Shown here: positions 32,385 through 45,400 of the stretch, piece after piece
How positions within the stretch are numbered: position 1 is the stretch's first letter
Layout of the letters: each line of letters begins with the position of its first letter
From: Nemertoderma westbladi
Lineage: Eukaryota > Xenacoelomorpha > Nemertodermatida > Nemertodermatidae
Length of the DNA: 64,000 bases
Assembly (NCBI GenBank): GCA_032718475.1
Contig: JAUCBJ010007110.1
Location: 42,618 to 106,617 of the forward strand
Direction: 5' to 3'
Position numbers and translations under genes: made by a program
The notes under the pieces: generated by a model
What the model was told of the DNA's origin: nothing
Seen by the model: the letters and a program-made list of their open reading frames with translations, nothing else
Databases searched by the model: none

Positions 32385-33744
32385 ATGGAAGTTCCTTTGA
32401 AACATTTAATTCAGGTATCATCCTTGTTAGCTTTTCTTTTCGTCGTTCAGATAGCATGTGGTGTTGTCAGATATGGGGAAGATTCCCATCACGAATATTT
32501 TAATACTTGGTTGGATCAGGGATCCCCACTAGCCTTGTTCCTCTACTATGCTCAAGTATTCTTCACCTTTCTCCCGCTACCACTAAGCGTATCAATTTTC
32601 TGTGGCTTGGTGTTTTTCGATACTTTTCCAGAAGATCCTGTAATACGACACCCGATTTCGTCCGTTCCGTTCTTTTGTATTCGGGTCGTGACGCGTGGAG
32701 ATTATCGGGATTTGATACAGCGGAATTTCCATCGCCACATGAACACAGTCTTCGACTGGGTTTGGATAAATTTATAGTTGAGATTGTAACAGAGAAACCA
32801 TTAAATCTACCTAAGAATCCACTACTGCGTGAAATTATAGTTCCGCCTTCCTATGAAACAAAGAGAAAGACGAGGTTTAAAGCTCGAAATCTCCAGTATT
32901 GTTTGGAAGATAATATTAACAGACTTCAAGGTAATAATTGGATTGTTCATTTAGATGAGGATTCAGTGTTAACGGAATCGGCAGTTATAGGTATTACTAC
33001 TGTAATTTTATCAGAGATGGAGCATACGATTTCGGTCAAGGACTTATAACTTTTGCTAATAACAGGGTTAATAATTGGCTTTGGGCCTTATTAGAGATGC
33101 ATCGAGTTGCTTTTGCTATGGGTGCTCATCGTTTTCAATTTAACTGTTTCCATAAGCCGTTATTTCATTTCTCTGGTTCTTTTATTGTTGCCCGAGTTAG
33201 TAGTGAACTAAAAGTTAGTTTTGACACCGGTCCCGATGGATGCATAACAGAAGATACATATTTCGCTATGACCGCTTTTTCTAAAGGGTTCTCGTTCGGT
33301 TATATTGAAGGCGAATTGATGGATGTTCCGGTTCTAAACGTCTGGGGTTTTATTAAACAACGAATACGCTGGATACAAGGAATGTTTTTGGTATTACACA
33401 ACAAGGATATTTCACTTCCATACAAGTTTTTTTTCGGGATATTTTATTATTCTTGGGTAACATTTCCTATTTCCACTTGCCTGCGGGTAATTTATCCTCA
33501 AGTCCTTGGACCCGAACTATTATGTACAGCTTCTTTTGTTACTGGTATTTATGTTTATATGTACATTTTCGGTGCCATAAAATCGCTCTCCCTACGAAAG
33601 AATAATACAAGTATATTTACATATCTGCTTGTAGTGATTGGGTCTCTGTGTGTCATCCCACTAGATTTCTGTTTGCAGACAATTGCGATATTTTTTGCAA
33701 CTTTGACGGGACATAATAAATTTTACATTGTAAAAAAAGTATAG
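32385..33744 (+). pseudogene. egh: Egghead/BRE-3-like beta-1,4-mannosyltransferase, frameshifted
   Basis: Three adjoining frames together span about 453 codons, the usual family length. Frame a (32385-about 32750) has two N-terminal membrane segments and CIRVVTRGDYRDLI. Frame b (about 32750-33010) has FIVEIVTEKPLNLPKN, LQYCLED and the metal-binding NNWIVHLDED. Frame c (about 33005-33744) has YDFGQGLITFAN, FHKPLF, EDTYFAM, the QRIRWIQG motif of family-2 glycosyltransferases and C-terminal membrane segments. The family adds mannose to glucosylceramide in invertebrate glycolipid synthesis in the Golgi/ER. Two one- or two-base frameshifts (near 32750 and 33005) break it. No introns are present and there is no poly(A) tail behind it. 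It is a decayed gene copy or an assembly with indel errors; catalytic residues are kept, which favours recent loss or error. Confidence 0.85.
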
Positions 33745-36700
33745 ATGAAGTGCGAATTAAAACTCTACATCCTTTTACAGCTTATTTTATCATCGTTATT
33801 CACTAATTTGTTTTACTTGTAACAATAATTGATTGCTAGTTTTAACATAGATATCACTGATCACGAGGTTCAGGACTGTGGTGGCAGCCTTTCCCCAGTC
33901 AACCCTGGCCCTGATCACGAGGTGCAGGTCTGTGGGTGCAGCAGTACCCCGGGCTACCCTGGCCCTGATCACGAAGTTGGGGGACTGTGGGGGCAGCCTT
34001 TTCCCGGGCTACTCTGACCCTGATCACGAGGTGCAGGACTGTGGGGGCAGCAGTTTACCGGGCAACCCTGGCCTCTGATCACGAATGTGCGGGACTGTGG
34101 GGGCAGCCGTTTCCCGGGCTACCCTGACCCTGATCACGAGGTGCAGGACTGTGGGGGCAACAGTTTACCGGGCAACCCTGGCCTCTGATCACGAATGTGC
34201 GGGACTGTGGGGGCAGCCGTTTCCGGGAGCATGGGGGCAAACGTTTCCCGAGCTACCCTAACCCTGATCACGAGGTGCAGGACTGTGGGGGCTGCTGTTT
34301 CCCGGGCTGTCCAGGCCCCTGATCACGAATGTGCGGGACTGTGGGGGCAGCCTTTCCTTGGGCAGCCCTGGCCCTGACCACGAATGTGCGGGACTGTGGT
34401 GGCAGCCTTTCCCCAGTCAACCCTGGCCCCGATCACGAAGGTGCAGGACTGTGGGGGCTGCTGTTTCCCGGGCTACCCTGGCCCTGATCACGAAGGTGCG
34501 GGACCTTGGGGGCAGCCTTTCCCCGGGCAACCCTGGCCCTGATCACGAAGGTGCGGGACTGTGGGGGCAGCAGTTTCCCGGGCTACCCTGGCTCTGATCA
34601 CGAAGGTGTGGAACTGTGGGGGCAGCCTTTCCCCGGGCAACCCTGGCCATGATCACGAAGGTGCAGGACTGTGGGGGCAACATTTTCCCGGGCTACCCTG
34701 GCCCTGATCACGAAGGTGCGGGACTGTGGGGGCAACAGTTTCCCGGGCTACTCTGGTCCTGATCACTAAGGTGCGGGACTGTGTGGGCAACAGTTTCCCG
34801 GGCTACCCTGGCCCTGATCACGAAGGTGCGGGACTGTGGGGGCAACAGTTTCCCGGGCTACCCTGACCTTGATCACGAAGGTTCGGGGCTGTGGGGGCAA
34901 CAGTTTCCCGGGCTACTCTGGTCCTGATCACTAAGGTGCGGGACTGTGTGGGCAACAGTTTCCCGGGCTACCCTGGCCCTGATCACGAATGTGCGGGACT
35001 GTGGGGGCAACAGTTTCCCGGGCTACCCTGACCTTGATCACGAAGGTGCAGGACTGTGGGGGCAACATTTTCCCGGGCTACCCTGGCCCTGATCACGAAG
35101 GTGCGGGACCTTGGGGGCAGCCTTTCCCCGGGCAACCCTGGCCCTGATCACGAAGGTGCGGGACTGTGGGGGCAGCAGTTTCCCGGGCTACCCTGGCTCT
35201 GATCACGAAGGTGTGGAACTGTGGGGGCAGCCTTTCCCCGGGCAACCCTGGCCATGATCACGAAGGTGCAGGACTGTGGGGGCAACAGTTTCCCGGGCTA
35301 CCCTGGCCCTGATCACGAAGGTGCGGGACTGTGGGGGCAACAGTTTCCCGGGCTACTCTGGTCCTGATCACTAAGGTGCGGGACTGTGTGGGCAACAGTT
35401 TCCCGGGCTACCCTGGCCCTGATCACGAAGGTGCGGGACTGTGGGGGCAACAGTTTCCCGGGCTACCCTGACCTTGATCACGAAGGTTCGGGGCTGTGGG
35501 GGCAACAGTTTCCCGGGCTACTCTGGTCCTGATCACTAAGGTGCGAGACTGTGTGGGCAACAGTTTCCCGGGCTACCCTGGCCCTGATCACGAAGGTGCG
35601 GGACTGTGGGGGCAACAGTTTCCCGGGCTACCCTGACCCTGATCACGAGGTGCAGGACTGTGGGGGCAGCCGTTTCCCGCGCAACTCTGGCCCTGATCAC
35701 GAGGTGCAGGACTGTCGGGGGCAGCCGTTTCCCGTGCTACCCTGGCCCTGATCACGAGGTGCAGGATTGTGGGGGCAGCCGTTTCCGGGACCATGGGGGC
35801 AACGGTTTCCCGGGCTACCCTGGTCCTGATCACGAGGTGCGGGACTGTGGGGGCAGCCGTTTCCGGGACCATGGGGGCAACGGTTTCCCGGGCTACCCTG
35901 ACCCTGATCACGAGGTGCAGCACTGTGGGGACAACAGCTTCCCGGGCTACCCTGGCCCTGATCACGAGGTGCAGGACTGTCGGGGGCAGCCGTTTCCCGT
36001 GCTACCCTGGCCCTGATCACGAGGTGCAGGATTGTGGGGGCAGCCGTTTCCGGGACCACGGGGGGCAACGGTTTCCCGGGCTACCCTGGTCCTGATCACG
36101 AGGTGCGGGACTGTGGGGGCAGCCGTTTCCCGGGCTACCCTGGCCCTGATCACGAAGGTGCGGGACTGTAGGGGCAGCCGTTTCCGGGACCATGGGGGCA
36201 ACGGTTTCCCGGGCTACCCTGACCCTGATCACGAGGTGCAGGACTCTGGGGGCAGCAGTTTCCCGGGCAACCCTGGCCCCTGATGACGAATGTGCGGGAC
36301 TCTGGGGGCAAACGTTTCCCGAGCTACCCTGACCCTGATCACAAGGTGCAGGTCTGTGGGGGCAGCCTTTCCTTGGGCAGCCCTGGCCCTGACCACGAAT
36401 GTGCGGGACCTTGGGGGCAGCCTTTTCCCGGGCAACCCTGGCCCTGATCACGAAGGTGCGGGACTGTGGGGGCAGCAGTTTCCCAGGCTACCCTGGCTCT
36501 GATCACGAAGGTGTGGAACTGTGGGGGCAGCCTTTCCCCGGGCAACCCTGGCCCTGATCATGAAGGTGCAGGACTGTGGGGGCAACAGTTTCCCGCGCTA
36601 CCCTGGCCCTGATCAAGAAGGTGCGGGGCTGTGGGGGCAACAGTTTCCCGGGCTAGTCTGGTCCTGATCACTAAGGTGTGGGACTGTGTGGGCAACAGTT

Positions 36701-37399
36701 TCCCGGGCTACCCTGACCTTGATCACGAAGGTTCGGGACTGTGGGGTCAACAGTTTCCCGGGCTACCCTGGCCCTCATCACGAAGATGCAGGACTGTGGG
36801 GACAACAGCTTCCCGGGCTACTCTGACCTTGATCACGAAGGTTCGGGACTGTGGGGGCAATAGTTTCCCGGGCTACCCTGGCCCTGATCACGAAGGTGCG
36901 GGACTGTGGGGGCAACAGTTTCCCGGGCTACTCTGGCCTGATCACTAAGGTGCGGGACTGTGTGGGCAACAGTTTCCCGGGCTACCCTGACCTTGATCAC
37001 GAAGGTTCGGGACTGTGGGGGCAGCCGTTCCCCGGGCTACCCTGGCCCTGATCACGAGGTGCAGGATTGTGGGGGCAGCCGTTTCCCGGGCTACCCTGGC
37101 CCTGATCACGGGGTGCGGGACTGTGGGGGCAGCCGTTTCCGGGACCATGGGGGCAACGGTTTCCTGGGCTACCCTGGCCCTGATCACGAGGTGCAGGATT
37201 GTGGGGGCAGTCGTTTCCCGGGCTACCCTGGCCCTGATCACGGGGTGCGGGACTGTGGGGGCAGCTGTTTCCGGGACCATGGGGGGGGGCAACGGTTTCC
37301 CGGGCTACCCTGACCCTGATCACGAGGTGCAGGACTGTGGGGGCAGCCGTTTCCCGGGCTACCCTGACCTTGATCACGAGGTGCAGGACTGTGGAGGCA

Positions 37400-40269
37400 G
37401 CTGTTTCTGGGACCATGGGGGCAACGGTTTCCCGGGCTACCCTGGCCCTGATCACGAAGGTGCAGGACTGTGGGGGCAGCCGTTTCCCGGGCAACCCTGG
37501 CCCTGATCACGAGGTACGGGACTGTGGAGGCAGCTGTTTCTGGGACCATGGGGGCAACGGTTTCCCGGGCTACCCTGGCCCTGATCACGAAGGTGCAGGA
37601 CTGTGGGGGCAGCAGTTTCCCGGGCTACCTTAGCCCTGATCACGAAGGTTCAGGACTGTGGGGGCAACAGTTTCCCGGGCTACCCTGGCTCTGATCACGA
37701 ATGTGCAAGACTGTGGGGGCAACAGTTTCCCGGGCTACCCTGGCCTTGATCACGAAGGTTCGGGACTGTGGGGGCAACAGTTTCCCGGGCTACTCTGGTC
37801 CTGATCACTAAGGTGCGGGACTGTGTGGGCAACAGTTTCCCGGGCTATCCTGACCTTGATCATAAAGGTTCGGGACTGTGGGAGCAACAGTTTCCCGGGC
37901 TACCCTGGCCCTGATCACGAAGGTGCGGGACTGTGGGGGCAACAGTTTCCCGGGCCACCCTGGCCCTGATCACGAAGGTGCGGGACTGTGCGGGCAACTG
38001 TTTCCCGGGCTACCCTGGTCCTGATCACGAAGGTGCAGGACTGTGGCGGCAACAGTTTCCCGGGCTACCCTGGTCCTGATCACGAGGTGCAGGACTGTGG
38101 GGGCAACAGTTTCCCGGGCTACCCTGGCCCTGATCACGAAGGTGCGGGACTGTGGGGGGAGCTGTTTCCCGGGCAGCCCTGGCCCTGATCACTAAGGTGC
38201 GGGAGTGTGGGGGCAACAGTTTCCCGGGCTACCCTGGTCCTGATCACGAGGTGCAGAACTGTGGGGGCAGCCTTTCCCCGGGCAACCCTGGCCCTGATCA
38301 CGAAGGTGCGGGACTGTGGGGGGAGCTGTTTCCCGGGCAGCCCTGGCCCTGATCACTAAGGTGCGGGACTGTGCGGGCAACAGTTTCCCGGGCTACCATG
38401 GTCCTGATCACGAAGGTGCAGGACTGTGGCGGCAACAGTTTCCCGGGCTACCCTGGTCCTGATCACGAAGGTGCAGGACTGTGGCGGCAACAGTTTCCCG
38501 GGCTACCCTGGTCCTGATCACGAGGTGCAGGACTGTGGGGGCAACAGTTTCCCGGGCTACCCTGGCCCTGATCACGAAGGTGCGGGACTGTGGGGGGAGC
38601 TGTTTCCCGGGCAGCCCTGGCCCTGATCACTAAGGTGCGGGAGTGTGGGGGCAGCCTTTCGCCGGGCAGCCCTGGCCCTGATCACGAAGGTGCGGGACTA
38701 TGGGGGCAGCCTTTCCCCGGGCAGCCCTGGTCCTGATCACTAAGGTGCGGGACTGTGTGGGCAACAGATTCCCGGGCTACCCTGACCTTGATCACGAGGT
38801 GCAGGACTGTGGGGGCAGCCGTTTCCCGGGCAACCCTGGCCCTGATCACGAGGTACGGGACTGTGGAGGCAGCTGTTTCTGGGACCATGGGGGCAACGGT
38901 TTCCCGGGCTACCCTGGCCCTGATCACGAAGGTGCAGGACTGTGGGGGCAGCCGTTTCCCGGGCAACCCTGGCCCTGATCACGAGGTACGGGACTGTGGA
39001 GGCAGCTGTTTCTGGGACCATGGGGGCAACGGTTTCCCGGGCTACCCTGGCCCTGATCACGAAGGTGCAGGACTGTGGGGGCAGCAGTTTCCCGGGCTAC
39101 CTTAGCCCTGATCACGAAGGTTCAGCACTGTGGGGGCAACAGTTTCCCGGGCTACCCTGGCTCTGATCACGAATGTGCAAGACTGTGGGGGCAACAGTTT
39201 CCCGGGCTACCCTGGCCTTGATCACGAAGGTTCGGGACTGTGGGGGCAACAGTTTCCCGGGCTACTCTGGTCCTGATCACTAAGGTGCGGGACTGTGTGG
39301 GCAACAGTTTCCCGGGCTATCCTGACCTTGATCATAAAGGTTCGGGACTGTGGGAGCAACAGTTTCCCGGGCTACCCTGGCCCTGATCACGAAGGTGCGG
39401 GACTGTGGGGGCAACAGTTTCCCGGGCCACCCTGGCCCTGATCACGAAGGTGCGGGACTGTGCGGGCAACTGTTTCCCGGGCTACCCTGGTCCTGATCAC
39501 GAAGGTGCAGGACTGTGGCGGCAACAGTTTCCCGGGCTACCCTGGTCCTGATCACGAGGTGCAGGACTGTGGGGGCAACAGTTTCCCGGGCTACCCTGGC
39601 CCTGATCACGAAGGTGCGGGACTGTGGGGGGAGCTGTTTCCCGGGCAGCCCTGGCCCTGATCACTAAGGTGCGGGAGTGTGGGGGCAACAGTTTCCCGGG
39701 CTACCCTGGTCCTGATCACGAGGTGCAGAACTGTGGGGGCAGCCTTTCCCCGGGCAACCCTGGCCCTGATCACGAAGGTGCGGGACTGTGGGGGGAGCTG
39801 TTTCCCGGGCAGCCCTGGCCCTGATCACTAAGGTGCGGGACTGTGCGGGCAACAGTTTCCCGGGCTACCATGGTCCTGATCACGAAGGTGCAGGACTGTG
39901 GCGGCAACAGTTTCCCGGGCTACCCTGGTCCTGATCACGAAGGTGCAGGACTGTGGCGGCAACAGTTTCCCGGGCTACCCTGGTCCTGATCACGAGGTGC
40001 AGGACTGTGGGGGCAACAGTTTCCCGGGCTACCCTGGCCCTGATCACGAAGGTGCGGGACTGTGGGGGGAGCTGTTTCCCGGGCAGCCCTGGCCCTGATC
40101 ACTAAGGTGCGGGAGTGTGGGGGCAGCCTTTCGCCGGGCAGCCCTGGCCCTGATCACGAAGGTGCGGGACTATGGGGGCAGCCTTTCCCCGGGCAGCCCT
40201 GGTCCTGATCACTAAGGTGCGGGACTGTGTGGGCAACAGATTCCCGGGCTACCCTGACCTTGATCACGA
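37400..40269. repeat. Higher-order duplication in the satellite, offset 1472 bp
   Basis: The segment about 37400-38797 reappears at about 38872-40269. The same order of variant units (CTGTTTCTGGGACC, GGGGGGAGCTG, TGGCGGCAAC, AGATTCCCGGG) recurs at a constant 1472-bp offset. The duplication is recent, since unit-specific variants are shared. Confidence 0.9.
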
Positions 40270-40379
40270 AGGTGCGGGACTGTGGGGGCAACAGTTTCCC
40301 GGGCTACCCTGGCCCTGATCACGAAGGTGCGGGACTGGGGGGGCAACAGTTTCCCGGGCTACCCTGGTCCTGATCACGA

Positions 40380-43300
40380 AGGTGCGGGACTGTGGGGGCA
40401 ACAGTTTCCCGTGCTACCCTGGCCCTCATTACAAAGGTGCAGGACTGGGGAGGCAACAGTTTCCCGGGCTACCCTGGTCCTGATCACGAGGTGCAGGACT
40501 GTGGGGGCAACAGTTTCCCGGGCTACCCTGGCCCTGATCACGAATGTGCGAGACTGTGGGGGCAACAGTTTCCCGGGCTACCCTGGCCCTGATCACGAAG
40601 GTGCGGGACTGTGTGGGCAACAGTTTCCCGGGCTACCCTGGCCCTGATCACGAAGGTGCGGGACTGTGGGGGCAACAGTTTCCCGGGATACTCTGGCCCT
40701 GATCACGAAGGTGCAGGTCTGTGGGGGCAGCCGTTTCCCCGGCTACACTGGCCGTGATCACGAGGTGCAGGACTGTTGGGGCAGCCGTTCCCTGGGCTAC
40801 CCTGGCCCTGATCACGAGGTGCAGGACTGTGAGGGCAGCCGTTCCCTGGGCTAACCTGGCCCTGATCATGAGGTGCAGGTTTGTGGGGGCAGCCCTTTCC
40901 CGGGCTACTCTGACCCTAATCAGGAGGTGCAGGTCTGTGGGGGCAGCCGTTTCCGGGACCGTGGAGGCAACCGTTTCACGCGCTACCCTGACCCTGATCA
41001 CGAGGTGCAGGTCTGTGGGGACAGCCGTTCCCGTGGCTACCCTGGCCCTGATCACGAAGTTGGGGGACTGTGGGGGCAGCCGTTTCCCGGGCTACGCTGG
41101 CCCCGATCACGAGATGCGGTACTGTGGAGGCAGCCGTTTCCCGTGCTACCCTGGCCCTGATCACGAGGTGCAGGACTGTGGGGGCAGCCGTTTCAAGGGC
41201 TACCCTAGCTCTGATCACGAAGGTGTGGAACTGTGGGGGCAGCCGTTTCCCGGGCTACCCTAGCTCTGATCACGAAGGTGTGGAACTGAGGGGGCAGCCG
41301 TTCCCCGGGCTACCCTGGCCCTGATCACGAGGTGCAGGACTGTGGGGGCAGCCGTTTCCCGGGCTACTGGCCCTGATCACAACGCGCAGGTCTTTGGGGG
41401 CAGCCGTTTCCCGGGCTACCCTGGCCCTGATCACGAGGTGCAGGACTGTGGGGGCAGCCGTTTCCCGGGCTACCCAGTCCCTGATCACTAAGGTGCGGGA
41501 GTGTGGGGGCAGCCTTTCGCCGGGCAGCCCTGGCCCTGATCACGGAGGTGCGGGACTATGGGGGCAGCCTTTCCCCGGGCAGCCCTGGTCCTGATCACTA
41601 AGGTGCGGGACTGTGTGGGCAACAGATTCCCGGGCTACCCTGACCTTGATCACGAAGGTGCGGGTCTGTGTGGGCAACAGTTTCCCGGGCTACCCTGGCC
41701 CTGATCACGAAGGTGCGGGACTGTGGGGGCAACAGTTTCCCGGGCCACCCTGGCCCTGATCACGAAGGTGCGGGACTGTGCGGGCAACTGTTTCCCGGGC
41801 TACCCTGGTCCTGATCACGAAGGTGCAGGACTGTGGCGGCAACAGTTTCCCGGGCTACCCTGGTCCTGATCACGAGGTGCAGGACTGTGGGGGCAACAGT
41901 TTCCCGGGCTACCCTGGCCCTGATCACGAAGGTGCGGGACTGTGGGGGGAGCTGTTTCCCGGGCAGCCCTGGCCCTGATCACTAAGGTGCGGGAGTGTGG
42001 GGGCAACAGTTTCCCGGGCTACCCTGGTCCTGATCACGAGGTGCAGGTCTTTGGGGGCAGCCGTTTCCCGGGCTACCCTGGCCCCGATCACGAGGTGCAG
42101 AACTGTGGGGGCAGCCTTTCCCCGGGCAACCCTGGCCCTGATCACGAAGGTACGGGACTGTGGGGGGAGTTGTTTCCCGGGCTACCCTGGTCCTGATCAC
42201 GAGGTGCAGGTCTTTGGGGGCAGCCGTTTCCTGGGCTACCCTGGCCCCGATCACGAGGTGCAGAACTGTGGGGGCAGCCTTTCCCCGGGCAACCCTGGCC
42301 CTGATCACTAAGGTGCGGGACTGTGCGGGCAACAGTTTCCCGGGCTACCATGGTCCTGATCACGAAGGTGCAGGACTGTGGCGGCAACAGTTTCCCGGGC
42401 TACCCTGGCCCTGATCACGAAGGTGCGGGACTGGGGAGGCAACAGTTTCCCGGGCTACCCTGGTCCTGATCACGAGGTGCAGGACTGTGGGGGCAACAGT
42501 TTCCCGTGCTACCCTGGCCCTCATTACAAAGGTGCAGGACTGGGGAGGCAACAGTTTCCCGGGCTACCCTGGTCCTGATCACGAGGTGCAGGACTGTGGG
42601 GGCAACAGTTTCCCGGGCTACCCTGGCCCTGATCACGAATGTGCGAGACTGTGGGGGCAACAGTTTCCCGGGCTACCATGGTCCTGATCACGAAGGTGCA
42701 GGCCTGTGGCGGCAACAGTTTCCCGTGCTACCCTGGCCCTCATTACAAAGGTGCAGGACTGGGGAGGCAACAGTTTCCCGGGCTACCCTGGTCCTGATCA
42801 CGAGGTGCAGGACTGTGGGGGCAACAGTTTCCCGGGCTACCCTGGCCCTGATCACGAATGTGCGAGACTGTGGGGGCAACAGTTTCCCGGGCTACCCTGG
42901 CCCTGATCACGAAGGTGCGGGACTGTGTGGGCAACAGTTTCCCGGGCTACCCTGGCCCTGATCACGAAGGTGCGGGACTGTGGGGGCAACAGTTTCCCGG
43001 GCTACCCTGGCCCTGATCACGAATGTGCGAGACTGTGGGGGCAACAGTTTCCCGGGCTACCCTGGCCCTGATCACGAAGGTGCGGGACTGTGTGGGCAAC
43101 AGTTTCCCGGGCTACCCTGGCCCTGATCACGAATGTGCGAGACTGTGGGGGCAACAGTTTCCCGGGCTACCATGGTCCTGATCACGAAGGTGCAGGCCTG
43201 TGGCGGCAACAGTTTCCCGGGCTACCCTGGCCCTGATCACGAAGGTGCGGGACTGTGTGGGCAACAGTTTCCCGGGCAACCCTGGCCCTGATCACGAAGG

Positions 43301-45400
43301 TGCGGGACTGTGGGGGGAGTTGTTTCCCGGGCAGCCCTGGCCCTGATCACTAAGGTGCGGGACTGTGCGGGCAACAGTTTCCCGGGCTACCATGGTCCTG
43401 ATCACGAAGGTGCAGGCCTGTGGCGGCAACAGTTTCCCGTGCTACCCTGGCCCTCATTACAAAGGTGCAGGACTGGGGAGGCAACAGTTTCCCGGGCTAC
43501 CCTGGTCCTGATCACGAGGTGCAGGACTGTGGGGGCAACAGTTTCCCGGGCTACCCTGGCCCTGATCACGAATGTGCGAGACTGTGGGGGCAACAGTTTC
43601 CCGGGCTACCCTGGCCCTGATCACGAAGGTGCGGGACTGTGTGGGCAACAGTTTCCCGGGCTACCCTGGCCCTGATCACGAAGGTGCGGGACTGTGGGGG
43701 CAACAGTTTCCCGGGCTACTCTGGCCCTGATCACGAAGGTGCAGGTCTGTGGGGGCAGCCGTTTCCCCGGCTACACTGGCCGTGATCACGAGGTGCAGGA
43801 CTGTTGGGGCAGCCGTTCCCTGGGCTACCCTGGCCCTGATCACGAGGTGCAGGACTGTGAGGGCAGCCGTTCCCTGGGCTAACCTGGCCCTGATCATGAG
43901 GTGCAGGTTTGTGGGGGCAGCCCTTTCCCGGGCTACTCTGACCCTAATCAGGAGGTGCAGGTCTGTGGGGGCAGCCGTTTCCGGGACCGTGGGGGCAACC
44001 GTTTCACGCGCTACCATGACCCTGATCACGAGGTGCAGGTCTGTGGGGACAGCCGTTCCCGTGGCTACCCTGGCCCTGATCACGAAGTTGGGGGACTGTG
44101 GGGGGAGCTGTTTCCCGGGCAGCCCTGGCCCTGATACTAAGGTGCGGGAGTGTGGGGGCAACAGTTTCCCGGGCTACCCTGGTCCTGATCACGAGGTGCA
44201 GAACTGTGGGGGCAGCCTTTCCCCGGGCAACCCTGGCCCTGATCACGAAGGTGCGGGACTGTGGGGGGAGCTGTTTCCCGGGCAGCCCTGGCCCTGATCA
44301 CTAAGGTGCGGGACTGTGCGGGCAACAGTTTCCCGGGCTACCATGGTCCTGATCACGAAGGTGCAGGACTGTGGCGGCAACAGTTTCCCGGGCTACTCTG
44401 GTCCTGATCACGAAGGTGTGGAACTGTGGGGGCAGCCGTTTCCCGGGCTACCCTAGCTCTGATCACGAAGGTGTGGAACTGTGGGGGCAGCCGTTTCCCG
44501 GGCTACTGGCCCTGATCACGACGCGCAGGTCTTTGGGGGCAGCCGTTTCCCGGGCTACCCTGGCCCTGATCACGAGGCGCAGGACTGTGGGGGCAGCCGT
44601 TTCCCGGGCTACCCAGTCCCTGATCACTAAGGTGCGGGAGTGTGGGGGCAGCCTTTCGCCGGGCAGCCCTGGCCCTGATCACGAAGGTGCGGGACTATGG
44701 GGGCAGCCTTTCCCCGGGCAGCCCTGGTCCTGATCACTAAGGTGCGGGACTGTGTGGGCAACAGATTCCCGGGCTACCCTGACCTTGATCACGAAGGTGC
44801 GGGACTGTGTGGGCAACAGTTTCCCGGGCTACCCTGGCCCTGATCACGAAGGTGCGGGACTGTGGGGGCAACAGTTTCCCGGGCTACCCTGGTCCTGATC
44901 ACGAGGTGCAGGACTGTGGGGGCAACAGTTTCCCGGGCCACCCTGGCCCTGATCACGAAGGTGCGGGACTGTGCGGGCAACTGTTTCCCGGGCTACCCTG
45001 GTCCTGATCACGAAGGTGCAGGACTGTGGCGGCAACAGTTTCCCGGGCTACCCTGGTCCTGATCACGAGGTGCAGGACTGTGTGGGCAACAGTTTCCCGG
45101 GCTACCCTGGCCCTGATCACGAAGGTGCGGGACTGTGGGGGGAGCTGTTTCCCGGGCAGCCCTGGCCCTGATCACTAAGGTGCGGGAGTGTGGGGGCAAC
45201 AGTTTCCCGGGCTACCCTGGTCCTGATCACGAGGTGCAGGTCTTTGGGGGCAGCCGTTTCCCGGGCTACCCTGGCCCCGATCACGAGGTGCAGAACTGTG
45301 GGGGCAGCCTTTCCCCGGGCAACCCTGGCCCTGATCACGAAGGTGCGGGACTGTGGGGGGAGTTGTTTCCCGGGCAGCCCTGGCCCTGATCACTAAGGTG
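40380..45400. repeat. Further higher-order duplications in the satellite
   Basis: About 40390-41080 matches 43420-44110 at an offset of 3028 bp, including the distinctive run with GGCTACACTGGCCGTGATCA and CCCTAATCAGGAGG. About 41770-42140 matches 44965-45330 at an offset of 3193 bp. About 42690-42960 matches 43400-43675 at an offset of 714 bp. Several rounds of unequal exchange with different lengths are recorded. Confidence 0.85.
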
